Source: Clostridiaceae bacterium
Lineage (GTDB): Bacteria > Bacillota > Clostridia > Lachnospirales > Lachnospiraceae
NCBI GenBank assembly: GCA_902363735.1
Contig: CABJBA010000006.1
Span: 124,001 to 188,000 of the forward strand
DNA: 64,000 bases
Reading direction: 5' to 3'
The notes under the pieces are model-generated. The model made no database searches, was not told the origin of the DNA, and saw only the letters and a program-made list of their open reading frames with translations. This document shows, piece after piece, positions 25,908 through 35,043 of this stretch. Position numbers and translations under genes: made by a program. Position 1 is the stretch's first letter, and every line of letters starts with the position of its first letter.

Positions 25908-26708
25908 CTATAGCAGAACAGGAACTGGCTGATGGATGGAAAGAGAATGTTCCGTGACAATGCAGTCATAGGCCAGAATGTGAACTCCTGCCTCAGCAGC
26001 AGCCTGAAGCGCATCTCCAAATTGAGGATGGGTTTTTATATTAGGAGTAAAGGCTTTCATTTCCTTCATTTGGATGACAAATAATATGTAAGCTTCATAC
26101 CCTTCCTGATGTGCACGAATCAGCTCAGCTACGTGTTTGATTCCCCGTTCCGTAGGAGCGTCGGGAAACATGGCAAGCCCATGTTCTTCCAGGGTGACTC
26201 CCTTCACCTCCATAAATGCAGGAATTCGTTCAGCCTCTTGGCCCTCTTTTCCTGGAAAAGAAAGCTGAAAAGCCAGATCAAACCGTGACTGGCCGTAAGT
26301 GACTTCCCGCCGGAGACACTTCAGAGCCGGTCTGGATAATTTTTCTTCGGCTGCACCAGAGTGGACGGGCAAAGTCAGATTTTCCTCCATGGACTTAAGC
26401 CATTCATAAGCCGCCTGGTTTGGGACCTGGGAATCCATGTTAATAAGGAGAGGGGGCAGTCCATGTTCCCTCTCTTTCCATACGCCGATCAGGGAGTATT
26501 CCGTTTTTCTTCCAAGGGACCTGGCTTCCGGATGGAACTGAACCAGTACTGTGACTCCTGAAATAAGAAGCTCCCGGCACCGACCGGTATTTTTTACATG
26601 ACAAACAACTGTTTCATCTCCGCCTTCTATCCGTGCAATCCGTACATGTGCAATAAACCGGTTAGGCCGGCTTAAAAAGGTTGCTTTTAACATATTCTGG
26701 TATTCCAT
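25908..26708 (-). CDS. sfsA: SfsA family DNA/RNA nuclease
   Basis: The 266-aa protein matches the SfsA family, named for sugar fermentation stimulation and later described as a nuclease. Visible blocks are FLSRPNRFIAHVRI (OB-like N-terminus), HVKNTGRCRELL, RKTEYSLIGVWK, and the nuclease-type stretch FMEVKGVTLEE with PDAPTERGIKHVAEL. An AAAGGA about ten bases before the ATG supports the start. The protein is slightly longer than average (about 230-250). It is transcribed divergently from thrC across 240 bases. Confidence 0.92.
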   Translation of the reverse strand: MEYQNMLKATFLSRPNRFIAHVRIARIEGGDETVVCHVKNTGRCRELLISGVTVLVQFHPEARSLGRKTEYSLIGVWKEREHGLPPLLINMDSQVPNQAAYEWLKSMEENLTLPVHSGAAEEKLSRPALKCLRREVTYGQSRFDLAFQLSFPGKEGQEAERIPAFMEVKGVTLEEHGLAMFPDAPTERGIKHVAELIRAHQEGYEAYILFVIQMKEMKAFTPNIKTHPQFGDALQAAAEAGVHILAYDCIVTEHSLSIHQPVPVLL

Positions 26709-26870
26709 GTTTTTAAAATCCTTTCATAAATATCTTAATTAATAAATGATTTTTCTATGAATGTCAAGGCCGGTTTCCCCGAAGGTGCGTGGGAAAGTCT
26801 GTTTCCCAAATAAAATGTCCTTGTTGTAAAAACATATGTACGCTATATGAAAACTTTTTCCTCTTTTTTC

Positions 26871-26899
26871 TTGCACCATCTGATAAAGTGTGCTACAAT
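26871..26899 (+). promoter_or_regulatory. promoter of thrC
   Basis: TTGCAC (26871-26876), a spacer of exactly 17 bases and TACAAT (26894-26899) lie 49 bases before the thrC start. Confidence 0.75.
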
Positions 26900-26948
26900 T
26901 CTGGCAAGGTTTTTGAACTATTGAATAATAAGAGAGGAATCATATACC

Positions 26949-28433
26949 ATGGAAATATCCTATCAGAGTACAAGGGGAGGAGAGGCTGGTGTAACGGCTT
27001 CCCAGGCAATTTTAAAGGGGTTGGCAGAGGATGGGGGACTGTTTATGCCGGCCTTTATTCCAAGACTTGACAAGAGCCTAAAAGAGCTTTCAGAGATGAC
27101 GTATCAGGAAACCGCTTATGAGGTGATGAAGCTGTTTCTTACAGATTATACAGAGGAAGAACTGAAAAGCTGTATTGAACGGGCTTATGACAGCAAGTTT
27201 GATACAGAAGAGATTGCGCCCTTGTCAAAGGTGGGCGGCTCTTATTACTTAGAGCTGTACCATGGAAACACCATTGCATTTAAAGATATGGCACTTTCCA
27301 TACTTCCCCATTTAATGACAACGGCTGCCAGAAAGAATCAGGTAAAGAATAAAATTGTCATTCTGACTGCTACTTCCGGAGATACGGGAAAGGCCGCTAT
27401 GGCAGGCTTTGCTGATGTAGAGGGCACAGAGATCATTGTATTTTATCCAAAGAACGGGGTGAGCCGGGTTCAGGAACTTCAGATGGTGACTCAGAAGGGA
27501 AATAATACTCATGTGGCTGCTATTTACGGAAACTTTGATGATGCCCAGACAGGGGTAAAAAGAATTTTCGGAGATAAGGAATTTGCCAAAAAGCTGGATG
27601 AAAAGGGCTTTCAGTTGTCTTCAGCCAATTCCATCAATATCGGAAGACTGGTGCCTCAGGTGGTTTACTACGTTTACGCCTATGCAAAACTTCTGGAAAA
27701 TGGAGAGATTTCTCAGGGAGAGGAGATCAACGTAACAGTGCCAACAGGAAATTTTGGCAACATTCTGGCTGCTTATCTGGCAAAGCAGATGGGGCTTCCC
27801 ATTAAAAATTTAATCTGTGCGTCCAATGAAAATAAGGTACTTTACGATTTCTTTCAGACAGGAATCTATGACAGGAACAGAGACTTTATTCTCACCAGTT
27901 CTCCCTCCATGGACATTCTGATTTCCAGCAACTTAGAGCGTCTGATTTATTTAAGTACCGGTTCTGATGGGAAGGCAAATGCAGAACTGATGGAGTCACT
28001 GGGTGAAAAGGGCAGCTATGAGGTCACCGGTGAAATGAAGAAATTCATGGAAGATTTTAAAGGCGGCTATAGCCAGGAAGAGCCGACTATGAATGTGATT
28101 AAGAGAATTTTTGAGGAAACGGGGTATTTAATTGACACCCATACCGGAGTGGCTGCTGCCGTATATGAACAGTACAAAGCAGAGACAAAGGACGAGACTA
28201 AGAATGTCATTGCTTCCACTGCAAGCCCTTATAAGTTTTCCAGAAATGTTCTGGAGGCAATTGAAGGAAAGAAGGAAAGCTGCGATGAGTTCCAGGTTAT
28301 CGACCGTCTGGCTGGAATCTGCGGCGTACCCATTCCCCAGGCAGTAGAAGAAATCCGCACAGCCCCTGTATGTCACAATACAGAATGCCATGCGGATCAG
28401 ATGAAGGAAGCCGTTGAAAAATTTTTAGGTTAA
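26949..28433 (+). CDS. thrC: threonine synthase
   Basis: It converts O-phosphohomoserine to threonine with pyridoxal phosphate. The 494-aa protein is of the long class (yeast- and Clostridium-like). The N-terminal YQSTRGGEAGVTASQAI is typical. The cofactor lysine is in NTIAFKDMAL (about Lys112), and the phosphate-binding loops are TATSGDTGKAA and TVPTGNFGN. An AGAGGAA sits upstream of the start. No other threonine pathway gene is nearby. Its TAA stop shares bases with the stop of the opposite MATE gene. Confidence 0.95.
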   Translation: MEISYQSTRGGEAGVTASQAILKGLAEDGGLFMPAFIPRLDKSLKELSEMTYQETAYEVMKLFLTDYTEEELKSCIERAYDSKFDTEEIAPLSKVGGSYYLELYHGNTIAFKDMALSILPHLMTTAARKNQVKNKIVILTATSGDTGKAAMAGFADVEGTEIIVFYPKNGVSRVQELQMVTQKGNNTHVAAIYGNFDDAQTGVKRIFGDKEFAKKLDEKGFQLSSANSINIGRLVPQVVYYVYAYAKLLENGEISQGEEINVTVPTGNFGNILAAYLAKQMGLPIKNLICASNENKVLYDFFQTGIYDRNRDFILTSSPSMDILISSNLERLIYLSTGSDGKANAELMESLGEKGSYEVTGEMKKFMEDFKGGYSQEEPTMNVIKRIFEETGYLIDTHTGVAAAVYEQYKAETKDETKNVIASTASPYKFSRNVLEAIEGKKESCDEFQVIDRLAGICGVPIPQAVEEIRTAPVCHNTECHADQMKEAVEKFLG

Positions 28434-29839
28434 CCGAGGTTGCGGTAAGCGTAGCGGCACCACTTTCCATTTAAGACTCTGGTGACGAAGAAGATAGCCC
28501 GAACCAGCCAGTCAATGGTCATGGCAATCCAGATTCCCATAAGGCCTAGGCCTGCGTAGAGGCTTAAGACATAAGCCAGCACAATGCGGCAGATCCACAT
28601 GGAGCAGACAGAAACCGTCATGGTGAAGCGGACGTCATTGGCAGCTCTTAAGCCGTTAGCCAGGCAAAAGGCCATGGGGTGGATAAGCATACAGCAGATG
28701 CTGTGGTAGAGCATTAACTTCACCGCCAGGGCACTGGTTTCTCCTGATAAACGGAACAGGCTGCTGATAGGGTTTAAAAGAGGGATGATGATGATGTTTA
28801 TAGCCAGCACCCAGATATAAGCTGTCTTCAGCATCTTTCCCATATAGCGGCGGGCCTGTCCCAATTCCCTGGCACCCACACACTGTCCAACCACTGTTAC
28901 CATGGCAATTCCGATGGCTGTGGCAGGTAAGGTTTCTAAGTTGGCAACGGTACTGGCAACCGCGTTTGCGGCAATGGCTGTGGTTCCAAAACTGGCTGTC
29001 AAGCTGGAGAGAAGCAGCTTTCCAAGCTGGAAGATGCTGTTTTCCAGGCCGTTTGGTATGCCTATGTAAAGAATGCGGTGAAGCATGATTTTATCCGGTT
29101 TTAAGCTGAACTTTACAGGAATCTGGTTCTGTCTCTTCAGCAGATAGAGGATAATGACAGCGGATAAAGCTCTGGAAACCAGGGTGGAAATTCCCGCACC
29201 TGTTACTCCCATATGAAGCACATAGATCAGCAGCGCATTTAAGGCGATGTGAAATAAGTTGGCAAACAGGGAAATATTCATGGACACCCTGGAATTTCCA
29301 ACAGACCGGAACAGGGCTGCCGAGCTGTTATAATAAGCCAGAAAAGGGTAGGACAGGGCTGATAAATAAAAATAAATCTTTGCATTGCCCATAACCTCCG
29401 GGTCAATATTTCCGTATATAAGTCTTAAGATAGACTGGTTAAAGAAGAGGGTTATGAACATAAGCGCAATGGAGAGCCCCCCGATTGCCAGAAAAAGCTG
29501 GCCTGAGGCTCTGGCTACGTTCTCCTCTTCCTTGCGTCCTATGTATTGAGCCGCAACAATGGAACCGCCTGCGGCCATGGCTCCGAACAAACCGATTAGG
29601 AGAAGGCTGATGGTGTCTACAATGGAGATGCCGGATACGGCTGCTTCTCCGCTGGAGGATACCATGATGGTATCGGCCATTCCCATGAAAACAGCCAGAA
29701 TCTGTTCAATGACCAGAGGAAAGATGAGCCCGCGCAAGTCCTTGGTTGAGAACAGGTCGGGCTTCTCTTGTTTATTCAGTTTTTTGTCTGTTTCGGGCTT
29801 TCCGCCTGAAAGCCTGGCTTTTAGCATTTTGATATTCAT
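28430..29839 (-). CDS. MATE-family efflux transporter
   Basis: I take the ATG at 29839, directly behind a GGGGGATGG; a longer upstream frame has no ribosome binding site. The 469-aa product has twelve membrane helices in two related halves, as MATE exporters do, starting with LRGLIFPLVIEQILAVFMGMADTIMVS. These pumps expel cationic drugs or metabolites using sodium or protons. An N-terminal cytoplasmic extension of about 35 charged residues precedes the first helix. The gene is monocistronic and ends tail to tail with thrC. Confidence 0.92.
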   Translation of the reverse strand: MNIKMLKARLSGGKPETDKKLNKQEKPDLFSTKDLRGLIFPLVIEQILAVFMGMADTIMVSSSGEAAVSGISIVDTISLLLIGLFGAMAAGGSIVAAQYIGRKEEENVARASGQLFLAIGGLSIALMFITLFFNQSILRLIYGNIDPEVMGNAKIYFYLSALSYPFLAYYNSSAALFRSVGNSRVSMNISLFANLFHIALNALLIYVLHMGVTGAGISTLVSRALSAVIILYLLKRQNQIPVKFSLKPDKIMLHRILYIGIPNGLENSIFQLGKLLLSSLTASFGTTAIAANAVASTVANLETLPATAIGIAMVTVVGQCVGARELGQARRYMGKMLKTAYIWVLAINIIIIPLLNPISSLFRLSGETSALAVKLMLYHSICCMLIHPMAFCLANGLRAANDVRFTMTVSVCSMWICRIVLAYVLSLYAGLGLMGIWIAMTIDWLVRAIFFVTRVLNGKWCRYAYRNLG

Positions 29840-29948
29840 AATCCATCCCCCACTGCATATTTGAGAACCTTTTTCTATTATAATACAAAGTCCGGATGAA
29901 AGCAAAATGTAACTTTGTTATTAATTAAACAATGTGGGAAAATTATTC

Positions 29949-29977
29949 TTTCCAAATAGTGCAGGATGGTATATAAT
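29949..29977 (+). promoter_or_regulatory. promoter of fba
   Basis: TTTCCA (29949-29954), a 17-base spacer and TATAAT (29972-29977) lie 41 bases before the fba start. Confidence 0.65.
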
Positions 29978-30017
29978 GAAGGAATGTAAGATAAAAAAGT
30001 AGATGGAGGTTTGTGAT

Positions 30018-30881
30018 ATGTTAGTTTCGGCAAAAGACATGCTTGAAAAGGCAAGAGACGGACAGTACGCAGTTGGACAGTTCAACATCAACAACCTTGA
30101 GTGGACGAAAGCAGTTTTACTGACTGCAGAAGAATTGAAGTCCCCGGTAATTCTGGGTGTTTCTGAAGGTGCAGGCAAATACATGTCAGGTTATAAGACC
30201 GTAGCAGTTATGGTAAAGGCTATGATTGAGGAGCTGAACATTACCGTTCCCGTAGCTCTGCACTTAGATCACGGCTCTTATGACGGCTGTTACAAGTGCA
30301 TTGACGCAGGATTTTCTTCCATCATGTTTGATGGTTCCCATTATCCCATTGCTGAGAACGTAGAAAAGACTACAGAGCTTGTAAAGGTCTGTGCAGAAAA
30401 GGGAATCTCCCTGGAGGCAGAAGTTGGCTCTATCGGCGGTGAGGAAGACGGTGTTGTGGGTATGGGCGAATGCGCAGATCCTGACGAGTGCAAACAGATT
30501 GCTGACTTAGGTGTAACTATGCTGGCTGCAGGAATCGGTAATATTCATGGAAAGTATCCGGAAAATTGGGCCGGTTTAAGCTTTGAGACTCTGGCTGCAG
30601 TCAAGGATAAAGTTGGTATTATGCCTCTCGTTCTTCATGGCGGGACAGGTATTCCTGAGGATCAGATCAAGAAGGCCATCAGCCTGGGTGTTGCAAAGAT
30701 CAACGTAAATACGGAGTGCCAGCTTTCCTTTGCAGAGGCTACCCGCAAGTACATTGAGGCAGGCAAGGATTTAGAAGGCAAGGGCTTTGATCCCCGTAAG
30801 CTTTTAGCTCCTGGAACCGAGGCAATTAAAGCAACTGTCCGGGAAAAGATGGGATTATTTGGTTCAGTTGGAAAAGCTTAA
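30018..30881 (+). CDS. fba: class II fructose-1,6-bisphosphate aldolase
   Basis: It splits fructose-1,6-bisphosphate into glyceraldehyde-3-phosphate and DHAP in glycolysis. I start at ATG 30018, eight bases after GGAGG (30005-30009), instead of the ATG at 30003 that overlaps this site. The 287-aa zinc enzyme shows VGQFNINNLEWTKAV, HLDHGSYDGC (zinc histidine and catalytic aspartate), SIGGEEDGVVG and LHGGTGIPEDQIKKAI, plus INVNTECQL. It has a single-gene transcript with its own promoter and a terminator downstream. Confidence 0.95.
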   Translation: MLVSAKDMLEKARDGQYAVGQFNINNLEWTKAVLLTAEELKSPVILGVSEGAGKYMSGYKTVAVMVKAMIEELNITVPVALHLDHGSYDGCYKCIDAGFSSIMFDGSHYPIAENVEKTTELVKVCAEKGISLEAEVGSIGGEEDGVVGMGECADPDECKQIADLGVTMLAAGIGNIHGKYPENWAGLSFETLAAVKDKVGIMPLVLHGGTGIPEDQIKKAISLGVAKINVNTECQLSFAEATRKYIEAGKDLEGKGFDPRKLLAPGTEAIKATVREKMGLFGSVGKA

Positions 30882-30956
30882 TAACGCTGCTTATAAAATT
30901 TTCGAAAAAAAGACTTGATTTTTTCCGAGAAATGATTTATTTTAATTAAGAACGAT

Positions 30957-30987
30957 GGCGTTCTCCTTATCGGGGAGGACGCCTTTT
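30957..30987 (+). terminator. terminator after fba
   Basis: The stem GGCGT-T-CTCC pairs with GGAG-G-ACGCC around a short loop, followed by TTTT. Confidence 0.75.
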
Positions 30988-31061
30988 CTGATTTGTGCGC
31001 ATATTCAGATATTGAGGAGACAAGAAGCAAAAGGTAATCAGTAGGAGAGGATGAGAAATTT

Positions 31062-33179
31062 ATGAGCGAAGCTGTAAACGTAGCCGAATTATTTGGAAAA
31101 AATGTATTTAACGAAACCGTCATGAGACAGTACCTGCCAAAGACAGTTTTTAAAAAATTAAAAAAGACTATTGAGGATGGGGCAGAGCTGGACCCTTCCA
31201 TCGCTGATGCGGTTGCCCATGCTATGAAGGATTGGGCTATTGAACGGGGAGCCACTCATTATACCCACTGGTTCCAACCCCTTACCGGCATTACTGCTGA
31301 AAAGCATGATTCTTTTATTTCAGCTCCCACATCAGAGGGAAAAGTAATCATGGAGTTTTCCGGAAAAGAACTGGTAAAAGGAGAGCCTGACGCTTCTTCG
31401 TTTCCTTCCGGAGGTTTACGGGCCACCTTTGAAGCAAGAGGCTATACTGCCTGGGACTGCACCTCACCGGCATTTTTAAGAGAAGATGCCATCGGTGTAA
31501 CTCTCTGCATTCCTACTGCTTTTTGTTCCTACACCGGAGAGGCTCTGGATAAAAAGACTCCTCTTTTACGGTCCATGGAGGCTGTAGATGAGCATGCACT
31601 GAGAATTTTGAGATTATTCGGAAATGCCACCGCAAAGAGAGTGACACCTTCCGTGGGACCGGAACAGGAATATTTCCTGGTAGACCATGAGAAATACTTA
31701 CAGAGAAAAGATTTGATCTATTCCGGAAGGACCTTGTTCGGTGCAGCACCGCCTAAGGGACAGGAGATGGAGGATCATTACTTCGGAGCCATTCGTGAGC
31801 GGGTTGCAGCTTACATGAAGGAAGTTAATGAAGAACTCTGGAAGCTGGGCGTTCCTGCCAAAACCCAGCACAACGAGGTTGCTCCGGCACAGCATGAGCT
31901 GGCTCCTATATATGAGCAGGCCAACATAGCTGTTGACCACAACCAGCTTGTTATGGAAACCTTAAAGAAGGTAGCCGGACGCCACGGCCTTAATTGTCTG
32001 CTTCATGAAAAGCCCTTTGCAGGGGTCAATGGTTCCGGTAAGCACAACAACTGGTCTTTGACTTCAGATGATGGAATCAACCTGTTAAATCCCGGTGAGA
32101 CTCCTCATGAGAACATTCAGTTTTTACTGGTTCTCTCCTGTATCTTAAAGGCAGTTGACAAACATGCGGATCTGCTCCGCGAATCCGCAGCTGATGTGGG
32201 AAATGATCACAGATTAGGCGCTAATGAGGCTCCGCCTGCCATCATATCCATATTTATCGGTGAGCAGTTAGAGGATGTTGTGGATCAGCTTTGCAGCACC
32301 GGAGAGGCCACTCATTCCAAGACGGGCGGCACATTAAAGACTGGTGTGAGAACCCTGCCTGATTTATTTAAGGATGCAACCGATAGAAACAGAACATCAC
32401 CCTTTGCATTTACAGGAAATAAATTTGAGTTCCGTATGGTAGGTTCTTCGGATTCCATTTCTTCACCTAACGTTGTTTTGAATACCATTACAGCCGAGGC
32501 GTTTAAGGAAGCAGCCGATATTCTGGAAAAGGCAGAGAATTTTGATGCAGCAGTCCATGATATGATTAAAGAAAACCTGATCGCCCACAGGAGAATCATT
32601 TTCAATGGCAACGGATACTCCGATGCCTGGGTGGAAGAGGCAGAAAAAAGAGGCCTTCCTCACCTTAAGACAATGGTAGATGCTATTCCTGCTCTTACCA
32701 CAGATGATTCTATCAAGATGTTTGAGGAATTCAAGGTATTCACAAGAGCGGAACTGGAATCCAGGGCTGAGATTGAATATGAAGCTTACAGTAAAGCCAT
32801 TAATATCGAAGCCAGAATCATGATCGATATGGCTGGAAAGCAGATTATTCCCGCAGTGATCCGCTACGCTTCCGTACTGGCTGATTCCCTGGGAAAAGTA
32901 AAGACAGCTTGCCCGGCAGCCGATACCAGCGTACAGGAAGAACTTCTCGTAGAGGTCAGCGAATACCTTTCCGATGCCAAGGTGGCTTTAGCAGGCCTCA
33001 TCGATGCAGCAGAGGGGTGTGCGGCAATGGAAGAGGGAAGGGATCAGGCAATTGCCTGCCGTGACAAGATCGTACCTGTTATGAGTGCTCTTCGGGCTCC
33101 GGTGGATAAGCTGGAAATGATCGTAGATAAGGATTTATGGCCTATGCCAAGCTATGGAGATCTGATTTTTGAAGTATAA
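31062..33179 (+). CDS. glnN: type III glutamine synthetase
   Basis: It makes glutamine from glutamate, ammonia and ATP. The 705-aa length is typical of GSIII, which is much longer than GSI. Visible motifs: [38 protein letters not shown], the nucleotide and metal region [27 protein letters not shown], the catalytic [10 protein letters not shown], and the C-terminal EFRMVGSS. A strong GGAGAGG precedes the start. No nitrogen regulator or P-II gene is adjacent. A good terminator follows. GSIII is frequent in Clostridia and Bacteroidetes, in line with the proposed organism. Confidence 0.97.
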   Translation: MSEAVNVAELFGKNVFNETVMRQYLPKTVFKKLKKTIEDGAELDPSIADAVAHAMKDWAIERGATHYTHWFQPLTGITAEKHDSFISAPTSEGKVIMEFSGKELVKGEPDASSFPSGGLRATFEARGYTAWDCTSPAFLREDAIGVTLCIPTAFCSYTGEALDKKTPLLRSMEAVDEHALRILRLFGNATAKRVTPSVGPEQEYFLVDHEKYLQRKDLIYSGRTLFGAAPPKGQEMEDHYFGAIRERVAAYMKEVNEELWKLGVPAKTQHNEVAPAQHELAPIYEQANIAVDHNQLVMETLKKVAGRHGLNCLLHEKPFAGVNGSGKHNNWSLTSDDGINLLNPGETPHENIQFLLVLSCILKAVDKHADLLRESAADVGNDHRLGANEAPPAIISIFIGEQLEDVVDQLCSTGEATHSKTGGTLKTGVRTLPDLFKDATDRNRTSPFAFTGNKFEFRMVGSSDSISSPNVVLNTITAEAFKEAADILEKAENFDAAVHDMIKENLIAHRRIIFNGNGYSDAWVEEAEKRGLPHLKTMVDAIPALTTDDSIKMFEEFKVFTRAELESRAEIEYEAYSKAINIEARIMIDMAGKQIIPAVIRYASVLADSLGKVKTACPAADTSVQEELLVEVSEYLSDAKVALAGLIDAAEGCAAMEEGRDQAIACRDKIVPVMSALRAPVDKLEMIVDKDLWPMPSYGDLIFEV

Positions 33180-33197
33180 ATAAAAGGATATATGAAA

Positions 33198-33233
33198 GAA
33201 AGCCGTTGCAGAGATTGCAGCGGCTTTCTTTTT
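33198..33233 (+). terminator. terminator after glnN
   Basis: Thirteen-base arms (33198-33210 and 33216-33228, one G-T mismatch) with a five-base loop and T5. It also lies just before the end of the opposite HAD gene. Confidence 0.88.
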
Positions 33234-33252
33234 ATGGTGATGTTTGTTCAGA

Positions 33253-34110
33253 TCATTTCTCTCCTAATACAAATCGTTCAATGGCCCAAGCCACTCCATC
33301 TTCCTCGTTGGATTTTGTGTGGTATTTTGCAATATCCCGGATACAGGGCATGGCATTTGCCATGGCAACAGTCCAGCCGAATTCCTGGGTGAACATGGAG
33401 GAATCGTTGTCACTGTCTCCAAGTGTCATCACATCGTCCAGGGAAATTCCTTTTAAATCAGCATAAGCTTTTAATGCAATCCCCTTTTGAGCGTTTGCAT
33501 TTGTCAGCTCAAGGTTTGTGGGAAAGGAAGATGCTGCAGCCAGTTTAGGATAGCAGGAAAATTCTTTCTTCATATCCAATACCGTTTCAGGAAGAATATC
33601 ATTGCCGCATATCTTAAAGACTGCCGTATGTTCAGGCAGGCTTTTTGTGGACTCAACAAAAGTAACAGAATCCAGGTATTGATTCATGATTTGCTCCAGC
33701 TCCACGGAAGAAGAAATCCGCTTGGAAAGGAAGGAACGGGCACTTTTGGTTTTCTGCTCTCTTGAAGCGGTAGTATAACGTCCATGAGAGGTCAGAAGGT
33801 CCATATTTATGGAAAAGGATCGAAAAATCCGTTCCACATCTGCGGTGTTTTCCTCAGTCATGGGGATTTTCTTTTGGGCCTTACCTGCTTTGTCATAGAC
33901 GGTAGCTCCGCTCAGACAGATGTAGCCGCATGTGATGCCTGCTGCTTCCATAAAAGCTTTGGCATCATGGTATTCCCGTCCGGTACAAATCAGAAACTCT
34001 GTGCCCATCTGTTCCAGTTTGTGTATTGCCTGGATATTAGCCTCTGATATGCGGGTCTGAGGATTCAGCAGAGTGCCATCCATGTCTGAGGCGATCAGTC
34101 GGATGCTCAT
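33253..34110 (-). CDS. Cof-type HAD-family phosphatase
   Basis: The 285-aa cytoplasmic hydrolase starts with the HAD motif I, IASDMDGTLLNP (nucleophile Asp in DMDGT). Motif II is CLSGATV, and motifs III/IV are the lysine of AQKGIALKAYA and TLGDSDNDSSMF. The C2B cap between them places it in the Cof/YidA group, which dephosphorylates sugar phosphates or flavin-type cofactors; the substrate cannot be read from sequence. An AGGAG lies 11 bases before the start. It is preceded on the same strand by an unrelated membrane protein with a 30-base gap and could be co-transcribed with it. Confidence 0.92.
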   Translation of the reverse strand: MSIRLIASDMDGTLLNPQTRISEANIQAIHKLEQMGTEFLICTGREYHDAKAFMEAAGITCGYICLSGATVYDKAGKAQKKIPMTEENTADVERIFRSFSINMDLLTSHGRYTTASREQKTKSARSFLSKRISSSVELEQIMNQYLDSVTFVESTKSLPEHTAVFKICGNDILPETVLDMKKEFSCYPKLAAASSFPTNLELTNANAQKGIALKAYADLKGISLDDVMTLGDSDNDSSMFTQEFGWTVAMANAMPCIRDIAKYHTKSNEEDGVAWAIERFVLGEK

Positions 34111-34140
34111 GTCAGATAATCTCCTTTTAAAACTATATTT

Positions 34141-34800
34141 TTATAAAGCTTCTGCAGCAAGTTCCCTTTTCTTGTTCTTTCTATAAATAAAATAACCGGC
34201 TCCTATACCCAGAAGAATAATGAAAGAACCTGCGAAAGGCATAATACGGATATTGCTTTTTGAAAAAGTATCTATGGCAAAAGGGCCAGGCATATTGTCA
34301 ATCTCGTCCTCTGTATATCCATATTCCTGCATGTATTCATGATAGTACTCCAGCAGTTTATTGTCCAGGTTATTTACTTGTCCATTTATATAAATCTCCG
34401 TTACCGGGGCATCTCCTCCCAGCATATAATTTTGAGTTTCTTCCGCTAATCGATCCATTTTTTCAATCAAAAATTCTGAAGAATTTAATACTATAATCTG
34501 ATTTCCCTCACTAACTGGAATTGCATAATAGTTCTCGGAAATTTTTGCTTTAGTACGGGAACCAGTTGTTTTATTTTCCTTATAGGTACTTTTCGATGCG
34601 ATAGGAGAAAGCGCATATACAAGGTTTCCCTCCACATAACTGCCCTTTTTAATTTCTACCCCATCTAATAATTCTTCAAAACTTACAGGCGTCTGAAAGG
34701 TGGTAATAAACATTCCAATAGAGAAATAGATAACCGCACCGCCAATAATAAAGCAAAAAATTGAAAAGGTATTAAATAATGCTAATAAAAACTGTTTCAT
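34141..34800 (-). CDS. two-TM protein with extracytoplasmic domain (possibly DUF6709)
   Basis: This 219-aa protein has an N-terminal membrane helix (about 7-32), an outside domain of about 150 residues with ENYYAIPVSEGNQIIVLNSS, and a second helix (about 188-207) followed by a short basic tail (YRKNKKREL). The arrangement recalls small clostridial membrane proteins grouped under DUF6709, but I am not certain. The function is unknown. A TAAGGAG nine bases upstream supports the start. It precedes the HAD gene by 30 bases on the same strand. The 243-base gap on its other side holds the promoter of the divergent methyltransferase/MarR gene. Confidence 0.6.
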   Translation of the reverse strand: MKQFLLALFNTFSIFCFIIGGAVIYFSIGMFITTFQTPVSFEELLDGVEIKKGSYVEGNLVYALSPIASKSTYKENKTTGSRTKAKISENYYAIPVSEGNQIIVLNSSEFLIEKMDRLAEETQNYMLGGDAPVTEIYINGQVNNLDNKLLEYYHEYMQEYGYTEDEIDNMPGPFAIDTFSKSNIRIMPFAGSFIILLGIGAGYFIYRKNKKRELAAEAL

Positions 34801-34951
34801 TTTAAAATTCTCCTTATTTTCATACTAAAAATATTTTTTATCATAACATTTATGGAAAAATATGTCAAATTGAGATATTATTTATCAACAAAAAAAAACG
34901 AGAATGAGTCCAATGATGCAGCCAAGTTTTTTATACAGCACGTATGTATGC

Positions 34952-34981
34952 TTGACAAATATATATAATGTATGCTAGACT
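34952..34981 (+). promoter_or_regulatory. promoter of the methyltransferase-MarR locus
   Basis: A consensus -35 TTGACA (34952-34957) stands 18 bases before TAGACT (34976-34981). A perfect TATAAT at 34964-34969 is too close to that -35 to use it. The -10 overlaps the CTAAC/GTTAG repeat cluster. Confidence 0.55.
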
Positions 34982-35020
34982 AACAAGTGGTTAGAATAGA
35001 CTAACAAACAAACCGTTAAC
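34976..35020. promoter_or_regulatory. candidate operator with repeated CTAAC/GTTAG half-sites
   Basis: CTAAC (34980-34984) and GTTAG (34990-34994) form an inverted repeat, and a second CTAAC follows at 35001-35005. The longer unit TAGACTAACAA occurs twice (34976-34986 and 34997-35007), 21 bases apart, so on the same face of the helix. A degenerate GTTAAC follows at 35015. The cluster overlaps the promoter and lies just before a gene encoding a MarR-type domain, so autoregulation is a natural inference. Confidence 0.6.
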
Positions 35021-35043
35021 TTTACAGAATAAGGAGGATTTGC

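Noticed and set aside
26789..27070. Open frame overlapping the thrC promoter and start
   Set aside because: It covers the thrC -35/-10 and start in another frame; no ribosome binding site or sensible protein.
33192..33466. Plus-strand frames in the glnN terminator region
   Set aside because: They read through the terminator hairpin and the antisense of the HAD gene.
34964..34969. Perfect TATAAT as -10 of the methyltransferase-MarR promoter
   Set aside because: Only six bases separate it from the TTGACA, and no -35 lies 17 bases upstream; TAGACT at 34976 fits better.
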